Part shown: piece after piece, positions 41,031 through 61,090 of the stretch
Numbering within the stretch: the stretch's first letter is position 1
How the letters are laid out: the number at the start of each line of letters is the position of its first letter
DNA from: Pelagibius sp028280305
GTDB taxonomy: Bacteria > Pseudomonadota > Alphaproteobacteria > Kiloniellales > Kiloniellaceae
DNA length: 64,000 nucleotides
Assembly (NCBI RefSeq): GCF_965233615.1
Contig: NZ_OZ247495.1
Direction: 5' to 3' (one strand)
Program-made: the position numbers and the translations under genes
The notes under the pieces: model-generated
Told to the model about the DNA's origin: nothing
The model's input: the letters and a program-made list of their open reading frames with translations, nothing else
Database searches by the model: none

Positions 41031-41096
41031 CGGCCTGCGCTTTAAGGGTGCAGGCCGCGCCGGCTATCTGCGTCTCCGCCCAGGAGAAGCAGATAG
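41031..41096 (+). terminator. rplL-rpoB intergenic hairpins (attenuator or RNase III site)
   Basis: Two stems in a row: CGGCCTGC/GCAGGCCG (41031-41038 and 41050-41057), then CTATCTGC (41064-41071), inner TCTCC/GGAGA, and GCAGATAG (41089-41096). No T tract follows, so partial termination or mRNA processing between ribosomal and polymerase genes is likely, as at the same place in E. coli. Confidence 0.6.
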
Positions 41097-41267
41097 CCCG
41101 GATCGAAAGACGATGCCGGGCAACGGAATAGCGGCTTTGGGGACTGTGCCGTTTAACGGTTCCCGTGACCGGGCCAGAGCTGAGGGCCCGGTGTCAAGAA
41201 CGGAGCGCTTTTGTTCAAGCAGGAGCCGAACGTTCAGCTCAGCGACGCGAACGAGGATATGACAGAC

Positions 41268-45434
<4,167 letters not shown>

Positions 45435-45498
45435 CCGGGCGCGGCCTTCACGCCCCGACCCGTCTCTGCGAAACCAGTTATTCTATCGGGAGAAACCG

Positions 45499-49676
<4,178 letters not shown>

Positions 49677-49677
<1 letters not shown>

Positions 49678-49737
49678 AACGGATTCTCGGGGCCCGCCGG
49701 ACCTGCGAACGCGGTTCCGGCGGGTCACGATCCGTTC
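49677..49737 (+). terminator. Stem-loop after rpoC
   Basis: Outer arms GAACGGAT (49677-49684) and ATCCGTTC (49730-49737) enclose CCCGCCGGA (49693-49701) and TCCGGCGGG (49716-49724). No T tract follows. It probably ends or stabilises the rpoBC transcript. The rest of the 388-base gap to rpsL holds the promoter below and the rpsL leader. Confidence 0.6.
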
Positions 49738-49864
49738 TCGCGGCCTCCGGTTGCAGATTTGTTACCTAGAGTGCCGGACCGGAGAAATAAATGATCGCCG
49801 ACTCCGGGTTCCGGCGCATCCTTGGAAGCATTTGAAAAAGTAAGGTTTCCTGGGATTAACGGGC

Positions 49865-49893
49865 TTGACGGAGGGTAGGGGCACTCATATATT
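49865..49893 (+). promoter_or_regulatory. Promoter of the str operon
   Basis: TTGACG at 49865-49870, spacer of exactly 17 bases, TATATT at 49888-49893: a near-consensus housekeeping sigma-70 promoter. Transcription should start near 49900, leaving a leader of about 165 bases before rpsL that contains the stem AGGGCTG-ATTCC-CAGCCCT. Confidence 0.8.
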
Positions 49894-50065
49894 GCGCCCA
49901 CCTTTCGGGGGGCTGGTGGTAGGCCCGGTGCGGTCTAGACGCAGCCCCTGGCGATTACGGTATTGAAATATATAGCTGTTTTCGACGGCATCGCGGTATC
50001 CGCAGGGCTGATTCCCAGCCCTTTGCGGTGCTTTGTCTCGAAAACCGGGCGCATAGGAAAACCTG

Positions 50066-50437
50066 ATGCCAACGATCAACCAATTGATCCGTAAGCCGCG
50101 CAAGCCTGAGGTTGTGCGCAACAAGGTCCCGGCTCTTGAGGCCTGTCCGCAGAAGCGCGGCGTTTGCACGCGCGTCTATACGACGACCCCGAAGAAGCCG
50201 AACTCGGCCCTGCGTAAGGTCGCGCGCGTGCGCCTGACCAACGGGTTCGAGGTCACCAGCTACATTCCGGGTGAAGGGCATAACCTTCAGGAGCACTCCG
50301 TGGTGATGATCCGCGGCGGCCGTGTGAAGGATCTTCCCGGCGTCCGCTATCACATCATTCGTGGCACGCTCGACACCCAGGGCGTCAAAGACCGCCGCCA
50401 GCGCCGTTCGAAATACGGCGCCAAACGGCCCAAGTAA
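50066..50437 (+). CDS. rpsL: 30S ribosomal protein S12
   Basis: 123 residues. TTPKKPNSALRKVARVRL and GRVKDLPGVRYHIIRG are the decoding-centre loops; both lysines whose change gives streptomycin resistance (in KKPNS and VKDLPG) are wild type. First gene of the str operon. Confidence 0.98.
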   Translation: MPTINQLIRKPRKPEVVRNKVPALEACPQKRGVCTRVYTTTPKKPNSALRKVARVRLTNGFEVTSYIPGEGHNLQEHSVVMIRGGRVKDLPGVRYHIIRGTLDTQGVKDRRQRRSKYGAKRPK

Positions 50438-50452
50438 GCCAGGGAGCAAGGC

Positions 50453-50923
50453 ATGTCACGCCGTCATAGCGCCGAAAAGCGGGAAGTTCTTCCCGACCCG
50501 AAGTTCGGCGACATCGTTCTCAGCAAGTTCATGAACTGCCTCATGTACGACGGCAAGAAGTCCGTCGCCGAGGGCATCGTTTATGGGGCCCTGGACCGGG
50601 TTCAGGAGCGCGGCGGCCAGGACCCCGTGCGGACCTTCCACGAGGCGCTGGACAACGTGAAGCCGGATCTCGAGGTGCGCTCGCGCCGCGTCGGCGGTGC
50701 GACCTATCAGGTGCCCGTCGAAGTGCGTCACGACCGCGGCCAGGCTCTGGCGATCCGCTGGCTGATTTCGGCATCGCGCTCGCGCTCCGAGCTGACGATG
50801 ACCGAGCGTCTGGCCGGGGAGCTGATGGACGCTTCGAATAACAGGGGCGCAGCCGTGAAGAAGCGGGAGGACACCCACCGCATGGCAGAGGCTAACAAGG
50901 CCTTCTCGCATTATCGCTGGTAA
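50453..50923 (+). CDS. rpsG: 30S ribosomal protein S7
   Basis: 156 residues; the signature region DPKFGDIVLSKFMNCLMYDG is followed by EVRSRRVGGATYQVPVEV. S7 nucleates the 30S head and in E. coli represses this operon. Ends with KAFSHYRW as usual for the family. Confidence 0.98.
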   Translation: MSRRHSAEKREVLPDPKFGDIVLSKFMNCLMYDGKKSVAEGIVYGALDRVQERGGQDPVRTFHEALDNVKPDLEVRSRRVGGATYQVPVEVRHDRGQALAIRWLISASRSRSELTMTERLAGELMDASNNRGAAVKKREDTHRMAEANKAFSHYRW

Positions 50924-50944
50924 CCAAACGCAGAGTAGACCGTC

Positions 50945-53020
<2,076 letters not shown>

Positions 53021-53079
53021 GCAAGGCCGGGTTCAGGGTTTAGGCGAGCGTAAAGCCGAGTGACGGAGAAGTAGGACCG

Positions 53080-54270
<1,191 letters not shown>

Positions 54271-54286
54271 GAGAATAGTTTTTGAC

Positions 54287-54316
54287 GCGCCTGCCCAATC
54301 CCGGGCAGGCGCCGAT
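54287..54316 (+). terminator. Hairpin between tuf copy 2 and rpsJ
   Basis: Ten-base arms GCGCCTGCCC (54287-54296) and GGGCAGGCGC (54303-54312), loop AATCCC, followed by CGATCTTTT. Probably a weak terminator or S10-operon leader element. The word TTTGACGCGCCTG at its start also occurs upstream of tuf copy 1 (36238). Confidence 0.6.
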
Positions 54317-54336
54317 CTTTTGGATGGCGCTGAATT

Positions 54337-54651
54337 ATGGACAGCCAAGACATACGTATTCGCCTGAAGGCTTTCGATCACCGAGTGCTCGACCAGTCGA
54401 CCTCGGAGATCGTCGGTACGGCGAAACGCACCGGAGCCCAGGTGCGGGGTCCGATCCCGCTTCCGACCCGGATCGAGAAGTACACGGTGCTGCGCTCGCC
54501 GCACATCGATAAGAAGAGTCGCGAGCAGTTCGAAATCCGGACTCACAAGCGCCTTTTGGACATTGTCGATCCGACGCCGCAGACGGTTGATGCGCTCATG
54601 AAGCTCGACCTCGCCGCCGGCGTCGACGTCGAGATCAAGCTGAAGGGCTGA
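54337..54651 (+). CDS. rpsJ: 30S ribosomal protein S10
   Basis: 104 residues; IRIRLKAFDHRVLDQSTSEI and the loop VRGPIPLPTRIEKYTVLRSP are S10 signatures. Also the NusE antitermination partner of NusG/NusB. Opens the S10 operon. Confidence 0.98.
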   Translation: MDSQDIRIRLKAFDHRVLDQSTSEIVGTAKRTGAQVRGPIPLPTRIEKYTVLRSPHIDKKSREQFEIRTHKRLLDIVDPTPQTVDALMKLDLAAGVDVEIKLKG

Positions 54652-54655
54652 AGCC

Positions 54656-55426
54656 ATGCGGACTGGTCTGATTGCACAGAAGATGGGCATGACCCGGGTG
54701 TTCACGCCGGAAGGCGAGAACCTGCCGGTCACGGTCCTGCAGTTGAACAACTGCCAGGTCGTTGCGGTGCGCACCTCTGAGAAGGACGGTTACGATGCCG
54801 TTCAGCTCGGTGCCGCCAAGGCCAAACCGAACCGGGTGAGCAAGCCGATGCGTGGCCACTTCGCCAAGGCGAAGGTCGAACCCAAGCGCCGGCTGGCCGA
54901 GTTCCGGGTGTCCAACGACGCCTTGCTGGAGGTGGGCCAGGAGCTCTCCGCCGCGCACTTTGTGGCCGGGCAGCACGTCGATGTGACCGGCTCGTCGATC
55001 GGTAAGGGTTTCGCGGGTGCCATGAAGCGGCATAACTTCGCCGGCCTGCGTGCCAGCCACGGCGTGTCGATCTCGCACCGCTCGCATGGTTCGACAGGTA
55101 ACAGCCAGGACCCGGGCAAAGTCTTCAAAGGTAAGAAGATGGCCGGCCACATGGGCGACCGCCGGGTGACCACGCAGAACCTCGAGGTCGTCTCGGTGGA
55201 CGAGGACCGCGGCCTGATTCTGATCAAGGGTGCGGTTCCGGGTGCCGAAGGCGGCTGGGTGATGATCCGCGACGCGGTCAAGGCGAGCCTGCCTGAGAAC
55301 GTGCCTTTCCCGGCCGGCCTGCGGCAGGGCGCGGAAGCGGCCCCGGCCGAGCAGTCTGCCGAAGATGCGGCTCCGGCCGACGCCGAGGCGCCTGAAGCCT
55401 CCGGCGAAGAGAAGAAGGACCAGTAA
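54656..55426 (+). CDS. rplC: 50S ribosomal protein L3
   Basis: 256 residues, longer than the ~210 usual, because of an acidic Ala/Glu-rich C-terminal tail (EQSAEDAAPADAEAPEASGE) after about residue 225; such tails occur in several alphaproteobacteria. Core signature: SHGVSISHRSHGSTGN and GKKMAGHMGDRRVTTQN. Binds near the peptidyl-transferase centre. Confidence 0.97.
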   Translation: MRTGLIAQKMGMTRVFTPEGENLPVTVLQLNNCQVVAVRTSEKDGYDAVQLGAAKAKPNRVSKPMRGHFAKAKVEPKRRLAEFRVSNDALLEVGQELSAAHFVAGQHVDVTGSSIGKGFAGAMKRHNFAGLRASHGVSISHRSHGSTGNSQDPGKVFKGKKMAGHMGDRRVTTQNLEVVSVDEDRGLILIKGAVPGAEGGWVMIRDAVKASLPENVPFPAGLRQGAEAAPAEQSAEDAAPADAEAPEASGEEKKDQ

Positions 55427-55428
55427 TC

Positions 55429-56049
55429 ATGAAGTGTCCAGTCACGACACTTGAGAACAAGAAGGCCGGCGAGATCGATCTCGACGACGGCGTCTTCGGT
55501 CTGCGTCCGCGTCAGGACATCCTGTCGCGGATGGTGAACTGGCAGCTGGCCAAGCGCCGTGCCGGGACCCACAAGGTCAAGACCCGCGGCGAGGTTACCG
55601 GTTCGACCCGCAAGCTGTTCCGCCAGAAGGGCACGGGCAATGCCCGCATGGGCTCGGCCCGCACGACCCAGCGTCGCGGCGGTGGCACTGTTTTCGGCCC
55701 GGTCCTGCGCGATCACAGCCATGGCCTGACGAAGAAGTTTCGTCAGCTTGGTCTCAAGACCGCGCTCTCGACCAAGGCGGCGGAAGGCAAGCTGATCGTG
55801 GTTGAGGATGTGGCGGTCAAGGAAGCCAAGACCGGCGACCTGGCGAAGAAGTTCGCGGCGCTCGGTTGGTCGTCGGTTCTGATCATCGATGGTGCGGCGG
55901 TCGACGGCGATTTTGCCAAGGCTGTCAGCAACATTCCGTTGGTGGATGTGCTGCCGCAGCAGGGCGCCAATGTTTACGACATCCTGCGCCGTGACACCCT
56001 GGTGTTGACCAAGGGTGCGGTGGAAGCGCTGGAGGCGCGACTGAAATGA
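55429..56049 (+). CDS. rplD: 50S ribosomal protein L4
   Basis: 206 residues; GEVTGSTRKLFRQKGTGNAR and GGTVFGPVLRDHSHGLTKK form the extended tunnel loop. In E. coli L4 represses the S10 operon. Overlaps rplW by four bases (ATGA). Confidence 0.97.
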   Translation: MKCPVTTLENKKAGEIDLDDGVFGLRPRQDILSRMVNWQLAKRRAGTHKVKTRGEVTGSTRKLFRQKGTGNARMGSARTTQRRGGGTVFGPVLRDHSHGLTKKFRQLGLKTALSTKAAEGKLIVVEDVAVKEAKTGDLAKKFAALGWSSVLIIDGAAVDGDFAKAVSNIPLVDVLPQQGANVYDILRRDTLVLTKGAVEALEARLK

Positions 56050-56378
56050 GCCGGGCACGCAAGATCAAGAGCGAACCGACAACGGTTTCCAAGGAACGGA
56101 TCTTCGAAGTGATCCGCCATCCGGTGGTGACCGAAAAGTCGACCCTGGGTTCCGAGCACAACCAGGTGACCTTCGTAGTTCCCCTGGATGCCTCCAAGCC
56201 TGAAATCAAGGCGGCGGTCGAGGAGCTGTTCAAGGTCAAGGTCAAGGCGGTCAACACTCTGCGCCAAAAGGGCAAGGTGAAGCGCTTCCGCGGCCAGCTC
56301 GGCAAGCGCTCCGATACCAAGAAAGCTTTTGTGACTCTGGACGAGGGTCACAGCATCGACGTGACCACGGGGGTCTAA
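56046..56378 (+). CDS. rplW: 50S ribosomal protein L23
   Basis: 110 residues with a short N-terminal extension (MSRARKIKSEPTTVSKER) before the core VIRHPVVTEKSTLGSEHNQ. Sits at the tunnel exit and docks trigger factor and SRP. Translationally coupled to rplD. Confidence 0.95.
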   Translation: MSRARKIKSEPTTVSKERIFEVIRHPVVTEKSTLGSEHNQVTFVVPLDASKPEIKAAVEELFKVKVKAVNTLRQKGKVKRFRGQLGKRSDTKKAFVTLDEGHSIDVTTGV

Positions 56379-56381
56379 GCC

Positions 56382-57212
56382 ATGGCGCTTAAGAATTTCA
56401 ATCCGACCACGCCCGGCCGCCGTAATCTGGTGCTGGTCGACCGTGGCGATCTCTGGAAAGGCAAGCCGGTCAAGAAGCTGACCGAAGGCCTGACCAAGAA
56501 CGGCGGACGCAACAACACCGGCCGTATCACGGCCCGGCGCCGCGGTGGCGGCCACAAGCGGCTCTACCGCGTGGTCGACTTCAAGCGGCGGAACTTCGAC
56601 GTTCCGGCCAAGGTTTTGCGCCTTGAGTACGACCCCAACCGAAGCGCCTTCATCGCCTTGATCGAGTACGAGGGCGGTGAGCAGAGCTACATCCTGGCGC
56701 CGCAGCGTCTGGCCGTCGGCGATACGGTGATTTCCGGCGAGCGCGCGGACATCAAGCCGGGCAACGCCATGCCGCTGTCGTCGATCCCGGTCGGCACCAT
56801 CGTCCACAATGTGGAGATGAAGCCGGGCAAGGGCGGCCAGATCGCCCGCGCCGCCGGCACCTATGTTCAGCTGGTCGGCCGCGACGCGGGCTACGCCCTG
56901 ATGCGTCTCGGCTCCGGTGAAGTGCGCATGGTGCGGGCCGACTGCATGGCTTCCATCGGCGCCGTGTCCAACCCGGACAAGGCCAATGCGAAGCTCGGTA
57001 AGGCCGGCCGTAAGCGCTGGATCGGCAAGCGCCCCGCGGTCCGCGGTGTCGCCATGAACCCGGTCGATCACCCCCATGGCGGTGGTGAGGGCCGGACCTC
57101 GGGCGGTCGCGATCCGGTGACCCCCTGGGGCAAGCCGACCAAGGGCGCCAAGACCAGGCACAACAAGAAGACCGACTCACTGATCGTGCGTCGTCGTCAC
57201 AAGAAACGATAG
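56382..57212 (+). CDS. rplB: 50S ribosomal protein L2
   Basis: 276 residues; GRITARRRGGGHKRLYRVVD near residue 48 and the C-terminal GVAMNPVDHPHGGGEGRTSG with the conserved His residues important for peptidyl transfer. Primary 23S rRNA binder. Confidence 0.98.
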   Translation: MALKNFNPTTPGRRNLVLVDRGDLWKGKPVKKLTEGLTKNGGRNNTGRITARRRGGGHKRLYRVVDFKRRNFDVPAKVLRLEYDPNRSAFIALIEYEGGEQSYILAPQRLAVGDTVISGERADIKPGNAMPLSSIPVGTIVHNVEMKPGKGGQIARAAGTYVQLVGRDAGYALMRLGSGEVRMVRADCMASIGAVSNPDKANAKLGKAGRKRWIGKRPAVRGVAMNPVDHPHGGGEGRTSGGRDPVTPWGKPTKGAKTRHNKKTDSLIVRRRHKKR

Positions 57213-57224
57213 GGGAGCGAAGCA

Positions 57225-57503
57225 GTGTCACGCTCTGTTTGGAAGGGTCCGTTCGTCGACAGCTATCTGCTGAAGAAGGCAGAGGCATCGCGCGGTTCGG
57301 GTCGCAACGAGATCATCAAGACCTGGTCTCGCCGTTCGACCATCATGCCGCAGTTCGTCGGGCTGACGTTCGGTGTTTACAACGGCAAGAAGTTTCTGCC
57401 GGTGCTGGTGACCGAAAACATGGTGGGCCACAAGTTCGGCGAGTTCGCGCCGACGCGCACCTTCTACGGTCACGCGGCCGACAAGAAGGCCAAGAGGGGC
57501 TAA
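57225..57503 (+). CDS. rpsS: 30S ribosomal protein S19
   Basis: 92 residues from a GTG start with GGGGAG upstream. MSRSVWKGPFVDSYLLKKAE and the KFGEFAPTRTFYGHAADKKA ending are diagnostic. Head protein next to S13. Confidence 0.97.
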   Translation: MSRSVWKGPFVDSYLLKKAEASRGSGRNEIIKTWSRRSTIMPQFVGLTFGVYNGKKFLPVLVTENMVGHKFGEFAPTRTFYGHAADKKAKRG

Positions 57504-57506
57504 GTC

Positions 57507-57887
57507 ATGGGTAAGCCTAAACATCCCGGCCGTCAGGCGGAGACCGAAGCCCGCACGGTGGTGCGCAATCTGCGCACCAGCCCGCAGAAGCTGAACCTGG
57601 TGGCCGCCTCGATCCGCGGCATGTCCGCCGAGGCCGCTCTGGCGGAGTTGACCTTCTCCAAGCGCCGCATCGCCAACGATGTGAAGAAAGCGCTGCAGTC
57701 GGCCATCGCCAATGCGGAGAACAATCATCAGCTGGACGTCGACCGTCTCTATGTATCGGAGGCCTCGGTCGGCCGCAGCTTCGTCATGAAGCGGTTCCGC
57801 CCCCGTGCGCGCGGCCGCGCTGGAAAGATCATGAAGCCTTGGAGCCGCCTTACCGTGGTGGTTCGTGAGCGCGAGGAAACGGCGTAA
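57507..57887 (+). CDS. rplV: 50S ribosomal protein L22
   Basis: 126 residues; RNLRTSPQKLNLVAASIRGM and the tip loop KRFRPRARGRAGKIMKPWSR that lines the exit tunnel, where macrolide-resistance changes occur, are intact. Stop overlaps the rpsC start by one base. Confidence 0.97.
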   Translation: MGKPKHPGRQAETEARTVVRNLRTSPQKLNLVAASIRGMSAEAALAELTFSKRRIANDVKKALQSAIANAENNHQLDVDRLYVSEASVGRSFVMKRFRPRARGRAGKIMKPWSRLTVVVREREETA

Positions 57888-58564
57888 TGGGTCAAAAAGT
57901 CAATCCGATCGGCCTGCGACTGGGGATCAACCGGACCTGGGATTCTCGCTGGTTCGCTGATGCCAACTATGCGGACCTGCTGCATGAGGATCTGCGGATC
58001 CGCGAGTATCTGCGCAAGCGTCTGCAGCAGGCCGGTGTGTCGCGCATCGTGATCGAGCGTCCGGCGAAGAAGGCCCGGATCACCATTCACACGGCGCGCC
58101 CGGGTGTGGTGATCGGCAAGAAGGGCGCCGACATTGAAAAGCTGCGCGGGGCACTGCAGAAGATGACCTCGAGCGAGGTTCACCTGAACATCGTCGAGAT
58201 CCGTAAGCCGGAAATCGATGCCCGTCTGGTGGCCGAGAACATCGCCAACCAGCTTGAGCGCCGTGTCGCTTTCCGCCGCGCTATGAAGCGGGCGGTGCAG
58301 TCGGCCATGCGTCTGGGCGCCGGCGGTATCCGCATCAACTGCGGCGGCCGTCTGGGCGGCGCCGAAATCGCGCGCACGGAGTGGTATCGCGAAGGCCGCG
58401 TGCCGCTGCACACCCTGCGTGCCGATGTCGACTACGGCGAAGCCACGGCACAGACCACCTACGGCGCTTGCGGCGTGAAGGTCTGGGTCTTCAAGGGAGA
58501 AATCCTGGCGCACGACCCGATGGCTCAGGACAAGCGGGCGCAGGACGCCCAGGCCGCGCGATAG
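57887..58564 (+). CDS. rpsC: 30S ribosomal protein S3
   Basis: 225 residues. KH domain with VVIGKKGADIEKLRGALQ, followed by INCGGRLGGAEIARTEWYRE and the C-terminal TYGACGVKVWVFKGEIL; lies at the mRNA entry with helicase function. One-base overlap with rplV. Confidence 0.98.
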   Translation: MGQKVNPIGLRLGINRTWDSRWFADANYADLLHEDLRIREYLRKRLQQAGVSRIVIERPAKKARITIHTARPGVVIGKKGADIEKLRGALQKMTSSEVHLNIVEIRKPEIDARLVAENIANQLERRVAFRRAMKRAVQSAMRLGAGGIRINCGGRLGGAEIARTEWYREGRVPLHTLRADVDYGEATAQTTYGACGVKVWVFKGEILAHDPMAQDKRAQDAQAAR

Positions 58565-58601
58565 CAGCCGGCGAGAGAGTAGAGTTTGAGGAACGACAGC
58601 G

Positions 58602-59024
58602 ATGCTGCAGCCGAAACGAACGAAGTATAGAAAAGCCCACAAGGGGCGCATCCATGGCAAGGCCAAGGGTGGCACGGCATTGAATTTCGGTGCCTACGGC
58701 CTCAAGGCGACCAGCCCGGGCCGGCTGTCTGCGCGCCAGATCGAGGCCGCGCGCCGCACCATCACCCGCCACATGAAGCGTGTCGGGAAGCTGTGGATCC
58801 GCGTCTTCCCCGATGTGCCGGTGTCCTCCAAGCCCGCCGAAGTGCGGCAGGGCAAGGGTAAGGGTTCGCCGGAGTGGTGGGCCGCGCGGGTGAAGCCCGG
58901 CCGGGTTCTCTTCGAGCTCGAAGGCGTGCCGATGGAGCTGGCGCGGGAGGCCTTCATCCTGGCCTCGGCCAAGCTGCCGGTGCAAACGAAGTTCATCACC
59001 CGCCTCGGCGGAGAGGAGAGCTAA
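58602..59024 (+). CDS. rplP: 50S ribosomal protein L16
   Basis: 140 residues; MLQPKRTKYRKAHKGRIHGK and RIFPDVPVSSK-like RVFPDVPVSSKPAEVRQGKG with GSPEWWAARVKPGRVLFEL. Contacts the A-site tRNA. rpmC starts four bases later. Confidence 0.97.
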   Translation: MLQPKRTKYRKAHKGRIHGKAKGGTALNFGAYGLKATSPGRLSARQIEAARRTITRHMKRVGKLWIRVFPDVPVSSKPAEVRQGKGKGSPEWWAARVKPGRVLFELEGVPMELAREAFILASAKLPVQTKFITRLGGEES

Positions 59025-59027
59025 GTC

Positions 59028-59225
59028 ATGAAGGCCGGAGATCTGCGGACCAAATCGGTCGACGAATTGAAGGACTCGCTTCTGAACCTCCGCAAGGAGC
59101 AGTTCAACCTGCGTTTCCAACAGGCGAGCGGTCAGCTCGAGAATACGGCGCGAGTGCGGCAGGTTCGCCGCGACATCTCGCGAATTAAAACGATCCTGCG
59201 CGGTATGCAGCAGGCGGCATCTTAG
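59028..59225 (+). CDS. rpmC: 50S ribosomal protein L29
   Basis: 65 residues, two long helices: DLRTKSVDELKDSLLNLRKE then QFNLRFQQASGQLENTARVR. Located near the exit tunnel. Confidence 0.96.
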   Translation: MKAGDLRTKSVDELKDSLLNLRKEQFNLRFQQASGQLENTARVRQVRRDISRIKTILRGMQQAAS

Positions 59226-59236
59226 GAGTATCGGCT

Positions 59237-59482
59237 ATGCCGCGTCGTGTCTTGCAAGGAGTGGTGGTGAGCGACAAGGGCGACAAGACGATTACCGTCT
59301 TGGTCGAACGTCGGGTCATGCATCCGGTCTACAAGAAATTCATCAAGCGGTCGAAGCGCTATCACGCCCATGACGAGGGCAACAGCTGTCATGTCGGCGA
59401 CAGTGTTCGCATTCGCGAATGCCGTCCGATTTCCAAGAGCAAGTCTTGGGAAGTCGTGGCCGACGGCGACCAGGCCGCTTAG
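59237..59482 (+). CDS. rpsQ: 30S ribosomal protein S17
   Basis: 81 residues, OB fold; GVVVSDKGDKTITVLVERRV and the signature GDSVRIRECRPISKSKSWEV. Primary 16S rRNA binder of the body. Confidence 0.96.
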   Translation: MPRRVLQGVVVSDKGDKTITVLVERRVMHPVYKKFIKRSKRYHAHDEGNSCHVGDSVRIRECRPISKSKSWEVVADGDQAA

Positions 59483-59503
59483 AGCAAGGAAAGGGCGAGA
59501 CCG

Positions 59504-59872
59504 ATGATCCAGATGCAGACGCAGCTAGACGTCGCCGACAACTCGGGCGCCCGGCGGGTGCAGTGTATTAAAGTACTCGGTGGCTCCAAGCGTAAAACGG
59601 CAGGCGTGGGCGACATCATTGTCGTCTCCGTGAAGGAAGCAATTCCGCGCGGCCGCGTGAAGAAGGGTGATGTGCACCAGGCGGTGATCGTTCGTACCGC
59701 CAAGGAGATCCGTCGTGGCGACGGCAGCACGATCCGCTTCGACAACAACGCGGCGGTGCTGATCAACAAGCAAGGGGAGCCGATCGGAACCCGTATCTTC
59801 GGCCCGGTCACTCGTGAACTTCGTCAGAAGAATTTCATGAAGATCATCTCCCTCGCACCAGAGGTGCTGTGA
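59504..59872 (+). CDS. rplN: 50S ribosomal protein L14
   Basis: 122 residues; MIQMQTQLDVADNSGARRVQ opens the protein and GTRIFGPVTRELRQKNFMKI closes it, as in nearly all bacteria. Overlaps rplX by one base. Confidence 0.98.
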   Translation: MIQMQTQLDVADNSGARRVQCIKVLGGSKRKTAGVGDIIVVSVKEAIPRGRVKKGDVHQAVIVRTAKEIRRGDGSTIRFDNNAAVLINKQGEPIGTRIFGPVTRELRQKNFMKIISLAPEVL

Positions 59873-60195
59873 TGGCGAGAAAGTTCAAAATCAAGAAGGG
59901 CGACAAGGTGGTGGTGACCGCCGGTCGCGACAAGGGCAAGCAGGGCGAAGTTCTGCGGGTGTTGCGTGAGGACGAGCGGGTGCTGGTCCAGGGCGTCAAC
60001 ATGGTCAAGCGCCACACGGCGCCGACCCAGGCCTCGCCTGGCGGCATTATCGAGAAGGAAGCCTCGCTTCATATCTCCAATGTCGCGCACATCGATCCGA
60101 AGTCCAGCAAGCCGACCCGTGTCGGTTACAAGTTGGACAAGGACGGTAACAAGGTCCGGATTGCCAAGCAGTCCGGTGAAGCAATCGATTTCTAA
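59872..60195 (+). CDS. rplX: 50S ribosomal protein L24
   Basis: 107 residues from the ATG at 59872 (MARKFKIKKGDKVVVTAGRD); a GTG one codon earlier is less likely. KOW motif present, then GVNMVKRHTAPTQASPGGII. Assembly initiator. Confidence 0.96.
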   Translation: MARKFKIKKGDKVVVTAGRDKGKQGEVLRVLREDERVLVQGVNMVKRHTAPTQASPGGIIEKEASLHISNVAHIDPKSSKPTRVGYKLDKDGNKVRIAKQSGEAIDF

Positions 60196-60211
60196 GCGAA
60201 GGTCAGTGAGC

Positions 60212-60754
60212 ATGAAACCGCGCTTGAAAGAGCACTACGATACGACGCTGAAAGCCGCCTTGATTGAGGAGTTCAGCTACAAGAATCACATGGAAGCCCC
60301 GCGCCTTGAGAAGATCATCATCAACATGGGCGTTGGCGAAGCCGTGGCTGATTCGAAGAAGATCAAGTCCGCCGTTAAGGAGATGACCCTGATTGCCGGC
60401 CAGGCGCCGGTGGTGACCAAGGCGAAGAAGTCCGTCGCGACCTTCAAGCTGCGCGAAGGCATGCCGGTGGGTTGCAAGGTCACCTTGCGGCGTGAGCGGA
60501 TGTACGAGTTTCTGGATCGTCTGGTGACGATTGCTCTGCCGCGTGTTCGCGACTTTCGCGGCCTTTCCGGCAAGAGCTTCGACGGCCGCGGCAACTATGC
60601 CATGGGCCTGAAGGAACAGATCGTGTTTCCCGAGATCGACTATGATTCGGTCGATGAGATCCGCGGTATGGACATCGTTATTTGCACGACAGCCAAGAGC
60701 GATCAGGAAGCCAAGGCCCTGCTGAAGGGTTTCCAGATGCCGTTTCGGGCCTAA
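60212..60754 (+). CDS. rplE: 50S ribosomal protein L5
   Basis: 180 residues from the ATG at 60212 (MKPRLKEHYDTTLKAALIEE); the frame is open further upstream inside rplX. PRLEKIIINMGVGEAVADSK and MGLKEQIVFPEIDYDSVDEI are typical. Binds 5S rRNA. Confidence 0.97.
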   Translation: MKPRLKEHYDTTLKAALIEEFSYKNHMEAPRLEKIIINMGVGEAVADSKKIKSAVKEMTLIAGQAPVVTKAKKSVATFKLREGMPVGCKVTLRRERMYEFLDRLVTIALPRVRDFRGLSGKSFDGRGNYAMGLKEQIVFPEIDYDSVDEIRGMDIVICTTAKSDQEAKALLKGFQMPFRA

Positions 60755-60772
60755 GGGCGGAAGGAAAGAGTT

Positions 60773-61078
60773 ATGGCTAAGAAAAGTGCCGTCGAGAAAA
60801 ACAAGGCCCGCAGAAAGCTGGTGGACCGTTATGCCGCCAAGCGCGCGGCGCTGAAGGTAACGGCGCGTGACCGCACGCTGCCGCCGGAAGAGCGCTTTCA
60901 GGCTTATTTGAAGCTTGCTGAGCTGCCGCGTAACTCGGCCAAGGGCCGTATTCGCAACCGCTGTCAGGTGACCGGGCGCCCCCGCGGCGTCTATCGGAAG
61001 TTCGAGCTCTCGCGTATTTCGCTGCGGGACCTGGCTTCCATCGGTCAGATCCCTGGCATGGTCAAGTCGAGCTGGTAG
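60773..61078 (+). CDS. rpsN: 30S ribosomal protein S14
   Basis: 101 residues, the long zinc-free form (no CxxC motifs). MAKKSAVEKNKARRKLVDRY at the start and NRCQVTGRPRGVYRKFELSR near the end. Confidence 0.96.
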   Translation: MAKKSAVEKNKARRKLVDRYAAKRAALKVTARDRTLPPEERFQAYLKLAELPRNSAKGRIRNRCQVTGRPRGVYRKFELSRISLRDLASIGQIPGMVKSSW

Positions 61079-61090
61079 GAGAGTCGGTCG

